Positions 31,485 to 34,393 of a stretch of DNA of 34,393 bases are shown in pieces. The stretch spans positions 1 through 34,393 of the forward strand of contig CAJUQU010000006.1 of NCBI GenBank assembly GCA_910588595.1, read 5' to 3'. Position 1 is the first letter of the stretch. Each line of letters begins with the position of its first letter. The notes under the pieces are model-generated. The model had not been told where the DNA came from, ran no database searches, and saw only the letters and a program-made list of their open reading frames with translations. Both the position numbers and the translations under genes were made by a program. Source of the DNA: an uncultured Lachnospiraceae bacterium. Its GTDB lineage: Bacteria > Bacillota > Clostridia > Lachnospirales > Lachnospiraceae.

Positions 31485-32477
31485 CTATATGCCGCAGATC
31501 TCCTCGATCCGCTGCAGCTCCTCATCGCTGAACCTGACATTGGACAGCATGCCCACGTTGTCGATGATCTGCGCCGGCTTCGACGCCCCGATCAGCACAC
31601 TCGTGATGTCCCCGTCCCGCAGGATCCACGCCAGCGCCATCTGTGCCAGACTCTGCCCGCGCTCCCCGGCGATCTCGTTGAGCGCCCTCACCTTGTCGAT
31701 CGTAGCGCTGCCCAGCGCGTCCTCCTTCAGGAACCTGCCGTCTGTGCGGATCCGGCTGTCCTGCGGGATCCCGTCGATATAGCGGTTCGTCAGAAGCCCC
31801 TGCTCCAGCGGGCAGAACGTGATGACGCCGATGCCGTTTGCCGCCGCGTAGCCCTTCAATCCATCCTGCTCGATCGTCCTGTCAAACAAGGAATATTTTC
31901 TCTGGTTGATGATGAACGGTGTGCCCATCTTCCGGAAAAGGTCCGCGATCGCGATCGTCTCTTCCTTATTGTAATTGGAGATCCCGACATAGAGCGCCTT
32001 CCCGCTGCGAACGATGCCGTCGAGCGCTCCCGCCGTCTCCTCGAGCGGCGTGTCCTTGTCCGGTCTGTGGTGATAGTAGATGTCCACATACTCAAGCCCC
32101 ATGCGCCTCAGGCTCTGGTCAAGGCTCGCGACAAGATACTTCTTGCTGCCCCAGTTTCCGTAAGGTCCCGGCCACATATCGTACCCCGCCTTTGTCGAGA
32201 TCACAAGCTCATCCCTGTACACGCCAAGCCCCTTCGCCAGAATGCGCCCGAAATTCTCCTCCGCCGCCCCGTACACCGGACCATAATTATTGGCGAGATC
32301 AAAGTGCGTGATCCCGCTGTCAAATGCGGTGTGGCACATGGACTGCATGTTGTCAAAGCCGGCGTTGGAGCCAAAATTGTGCCACAGTCCCAGGGAGACT
32401 GCCGGCAGCATCAGCCCGCTCCTCCCGCAGCGGTTATACTGCATCGTGTCGTACCGTTTATCGTTTGCTGTATACAT
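31485..32477 (-). CDS. Aldo/keto reductase, YghZ/Gpr-like
   Basis: A 330-residue NADPH-dependent aldo/keto reductase most like L-glyceraldehyde 3-phosphate reductase (YghZ, AKR14). Visible: GITHFDLANNYGP with the catalytic aspartate and tyrosine (about residues 48-60), VISTKAGYDMWPGPYGNW with the catalytic lysine and the YghZ-type insert, the histidine of VDIYYHHRPD, and the cofactor loop VLIGASKPAQIIDN. It may detoxify reactive aldehydes. ATG 32477 has GAGAGG 7 bases upstream; the longer frame to 32534 is not supported. Confidence 0.92.
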   Translation of the reverse strand: MYTANDKRYDTMQYNRCGRSGLMLPAVSLGLWHNFGSNAGFDNMQSMCHTAFDSGITHFDLANNYGPVYGAAEENFGRILAKGLGVYRDELVISTKAGYDMWPGPYGNWGSKKYLVASLDQSLRRMGLEYVDIYYHHRPDKDTPLEETAGALDGIVRSGKALYVGISNYNKEETIAIADLFRKMGTPFIINQRKYSLFDRTIEQDGLKGYAAANGIGVITFCPLEQGLLTNRYIDGIPQDSRIRTDGRFLKEDALGSATIDKVRALNEIAGERGQSLAQMALAWILRDGDITSVLIGASKPAQIIDNVGMLSNVRFSDEELQRIEEICGI

Positions 32478-32679
32478 TTCGATACCTCTCTTCCTAAGAA
32501 ACCGTGCAGAAACATCCTGTCGGCAGTTTGCCATATAGTCATCAGTCCCTGTTGATCCGTTCCTTATTTTTCAGTATAACAGATTGGCATCAAAACCGAT
32601 AGACGAATATCCGTTTTATTTTCTGTGTTCATAAATCGTTCATAGTTCTTTGAAAAATTATTCAATAAAACAACACGAT

Positions 32680-32815
32680 TTGGACATTTAACCACTCTAT
32701 ACTATAAACATAAGGTGATACGAAAGATACCTTACAGACAACAAGTGGTAACTTTACTTATTAATAACTTTTTCATAATATATGCCAAGTGGTCGAAAGA
32801 TTACTTGGCATCCTC
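32680..32815 (+). ncRNA. Candidate short structured RNA (promoter, hairpins, terminator)
   Basis: Promoter TTGGAC (32680-32685), 17-base spacer, TATAAA (32703-32708). The transcript would hold TAAGGT/ACCTTA (32711-32716 with 32729-32734) and a terminator-like stem ATGCCAAGT/ACTTGGCAT (32782-32790 with 32803-32811) followed by CCTCCCTTTT. Both loops carry CGAAAGAT. No start codon with a ribosome site is inside. It matches no riboswitch or small RNA class that I can recognise. Confidence 0.4.
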
Positions 32816-32850
32816 CCTTTTATGCGGTATTTTCCAAAATTTAATTTTTC

Positions 32851-32879
32851 TTGCATTATATTCCATTTTCGTGTATAAA
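32851..32879 (+). promoter_or_regulatory. Promoter proximal to the symporter gene
   Basis: TTGCAT (32851-32856), a 17-base spacer and TATAAA (32874-32879), giving a leader of about 130 bases. Confidence 0.6.
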
Positions 32880-32904
32880 TATAGATAAGGCTTTATGCTC
32901 CTAA

Positions 32905-32961
32905 AGAGAATATTCCACCTACGACAGAACGGGCTGTCCGAATGGGATGTTCTCTCTTTTT
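32905..32961 (+). terminator. Attenuator-like hairpin in the symporter leader
   Basis: AGAGAATATTCC (32905-32916) pairs with GGGATGTTCTCT (32944-32955) in a 12-bp stem with two or three G-U pairs; inside is GACAG/CTGTC. CTTTTT follows. It lies between the promoter and the gene, so expression must depend on read-through or on a competing fold. Confidence 0.65.
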
Positions 32962-33016
32962 ATGCATTTCATCTGCAGTCTGAATCAAACGATCATCTTG
33001 TGAAGGAGGAATTTTT

Positions 33017-34393
33017 ATGCTTGAACTGATAGCAAACGTCAATAGCGCCGTCAACGGCGTGGTGTGGGGGATCCCGATGCTGATCCTGATCATCGGCACG
33101 GGGGTCTATCTCACTGTGCGGACCAGGTTTTTCCAGATCACACATGCCCGCCATGTGGGCGCAAAGACCATCGGCGGCGTGTTCAGGAAGGGAAGCAGTG
33201 TCACCAGCTCGAAGGAAAAGGCTTCCATATCCCAATTCCAGGCGCTGTGCACCGCGCTCGCCGCAACCATCGGTGTCGGCAACATCGCAGGTGTCGCCGC
33301 CGCCATCGCCGCCGGAGGGCCCGGTGCAGTCTTCTGGATGTGGCTCTCCGCCTTTTTCGGCATGATGACAAACTATTCCGAAAATGTGCTCGGCATCTAT
33401 TACCGCCGCAAAAACAGCCACGATGAGTGGTGCGGTGGCGCCATGTACTACCTGAGAGACGGTCTTGGCTCCAAAAAGGGCTGTGACGCGATCGGAAAGG
33501 TGCTCGCCGTGCTGTTCTCCATCTTCTGTATCCTCGCCTCGTTCGGCATCGGAAACATGAGCCAGGTGAACACCATCTCCGGCAACATCACCTCCGTGTT
33601 CAAGATCGACGCGCTCGACCGCATGATCGTCATCGGCACTGCCAGGGTCAACCTCTACGCGCTGATCGTCGGACTGCTGCTCATGGTACTCGCCGGGCTT
33701 GTCATCGTCGGCGGCATCAAGCGCATCGCACAGGTCACGGAGAAGTTCGTGCCGTTCATGGCATGCGCTTACATACTGGGCGCTCTGGTCGTGTTCATCG
33801 TCAATATCGGAAAGATCGGTGAAGTGTTCGGCGCGATCTTCTCCTTTGCCTTCGGATTCAGGGCTGTGGGCGGCGCCGCTGCCGGGCTTGCCGTCAAGAG
33901 TGCCGTCACATGGGGATTTAAGCGCGGCGTCTTCTCCAACGAGGCAGGGCTTGGCTCCTCTGTCATGGTCCACTCCGCGTCCAATGTCGTGGAACCTGTC
34001 AGACAGGGCATGTGGGGCATCTTTGAGGTGTTTGCGGACACGATCGTAGTCTGCACGCTCACCGCGTTCTCGATCCTCTCAACCGGCCTGATCGACCTGC
34101 AGACAGGCGCGATGCTCTCCGCAAACGAGCAGACCGCGCTTGTGAGCGAGGCGTTCGGCACTGTATTCAACTTTGGCGGCGTGAATGTCGGCGGCGCCTT
34201 CATCGCGATCGCGATCCTTCTGTTCGCCTTCTCCACCGTCCTCGGCTGGAGTTATTACGGCACGAAAGCGTGGGAATTTTTATTCGGCACAAAGGCTACG
34301 ATCATCTACAAGGTCGTGTTTGTCGTGTTCATCGTGTTTGGCGCAACGATGAACCTCGACCTTGCGTGGGACATCTCCGATACGTTTAACGAG
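33017..34393 (+). CDS. Sodium:alanine (glycine) symporter, AgcS family, cut by window end
   Basis: 459 codons are open from ATG 33017 to the last base, so the C-terminus lies outside the window. The family (PF01235) couples uptake of alanine or glycine to Na+ (or H+). The signatures are TIGVGNIAGVAAAIAAGGPG and AVFWMWLSAFFGMM (about residues 85-118), AMYYLRDGLG (about 143) and SNEAGLGSSVMVHSA (about 310). Membrane helices occur throughout. GAAGGAGG lies 7 bases before ATG. Two structured leader segments upstream suggest regulated expression; glycine riboswitches are common in front of this family elsewhere, but I do not see one here. Confidence 0.93.
   Translation, partial: MLELIANVNSAVNGVVWGIPMLILIIGTGVYLTVRTRFFQITHARHVGAKTIGGVFRKGSSVTSSKEKASISQFQALCTALAATIGVGNIAGVAAAIAAGGPGAVFWMWLSAFFGMMTNYSENVLGIYYRRKNSHDEWCGGAMYYLRDGLGSKKGCDAIGKVLAVLFSIFCILASFGIGNMSQVNTISGNITSVFKIDALDRMIVIGTARVNLYALIVGLLLMVLAGLVIVGGIKRIAQVTEKFVPFMACAYILGALVVFIVNIGKIGEVFGAIFSFAFGFRAVGGAAAGLAVKSAVTWGFKRGVFSNEAGLGSSVMVHSASNVVEPVRQGMWGIFEVFADTIVVCTLTAFSILSTGLIDLQTGAMLSANEQTALVSEAFGTVFNFGGVNVGGAFIAIAILLFAFSTVLGWSYYGTKAWEFLFGTKATIIYKVVFVVFIVFGATMNLDLAWDISDTFNE

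Noticed and set aside
31395-32555. 386-codon plus-strand frame
   Set aside because: It is the shadow of the aldo/keto reductase gene, which has all family motifs on the minus strand.
32709-32815. Mini-ykkC (guanidine-II) riboswitch
   Set aside because: The first loop contains ACGA but the second has TCGA, and the stems do not follow the paired CC..ACGR..GG pattern.
32993-33973. 326-codon minus-strand frame rich in Asp, His and Glu
   Set aside because: It is the antisense of the AgcS symporter; its composition is that of a reversed membrane protein.

Overview
The window looks like a contig end from a gut Lachnospiraceae-type bacterium (class Clostridia). The reasons are the moderately GC-balanced genes with strong GGAGG ribosome sites, the gene families present (an ECF sigma factor with a DUF4179 partner, Uma2, AAA-ATPase-like/PD-(D/E)XK, LrgAB, AgcS, a TnpV/MobC/relaxase module) and the dispersed intergenic repeats. 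No rRNA gene, tRNA gene or CRISPR array was seen, and I cannot assign a genus.

Layout. Bases 1-48 are not genomic: they match an Illumina P7/index adapter and replace the end of a relaxase gene. From there to about 5.35 kb lies a mobile-element module, all on the minus strand: relaxase, MobC-like protein, a ParR-like protein, a broken ParM-like actin ATPase, TnpV and a ParB-like protein. It stops next to the 3' end of rlmD, a gene whose 3' end is a known integration site for mobile elements in Firmicutes. From 5.5 to 9.4 kb come rlmD, a 218-bp MITE-like element, a frameshifted SUKH-type immunity gene and rlmI. From 9.3 to 11.2 kb lrgA-lrgB and a GntR/FadR regulator form an operon whose promoter carries a textbook FadR-type operator. 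An ArsC/Spx-like gene follows, then a MATE exporter behind a 12-codon leader peptide and an intrinsic terminator (a probable attenuator). Next are a secreted beta-rich protein, pfkA, a chemoreceptor, a C39-like peptidase, aspS, an AAA/PD-(D/E)XK protein and a Uma2 protein.

The most interesting system is at 24.1-29.3 kb. A large regulator with two XRE helix-turn-helix domains (24148-25941) meets, tail to tail, an unlisted 52-residue secreted peptide gene (complement 25938-26096). Divergent from the peptide is an operon of a 28-residue single-cysteine precursor peptide (26296-26382), a radical SAM/SPASM maturase and a fused permease-ATPase ABC exporter. The two divergent promoters each carry one copy of a 21-bp box (20 of 21 identical) 13-14 bp upstream of a -10 element. 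The simplest reading is a peptide-pheromone circuit of the Rgg/PlcR/TprA type that switches on both its own signal and a ribosomally made, radical-SAM-modified peptide. The chemistry and the signal are inferences.

The last part holds an ECF sigma factor/DUF4179 pair, an aldo/keto reductase, and a sodium:alanine symporter cut by the window end. That symporter is preceded by about 330 bases containing two promoters and two terminator-like structured leader or small RNAs.
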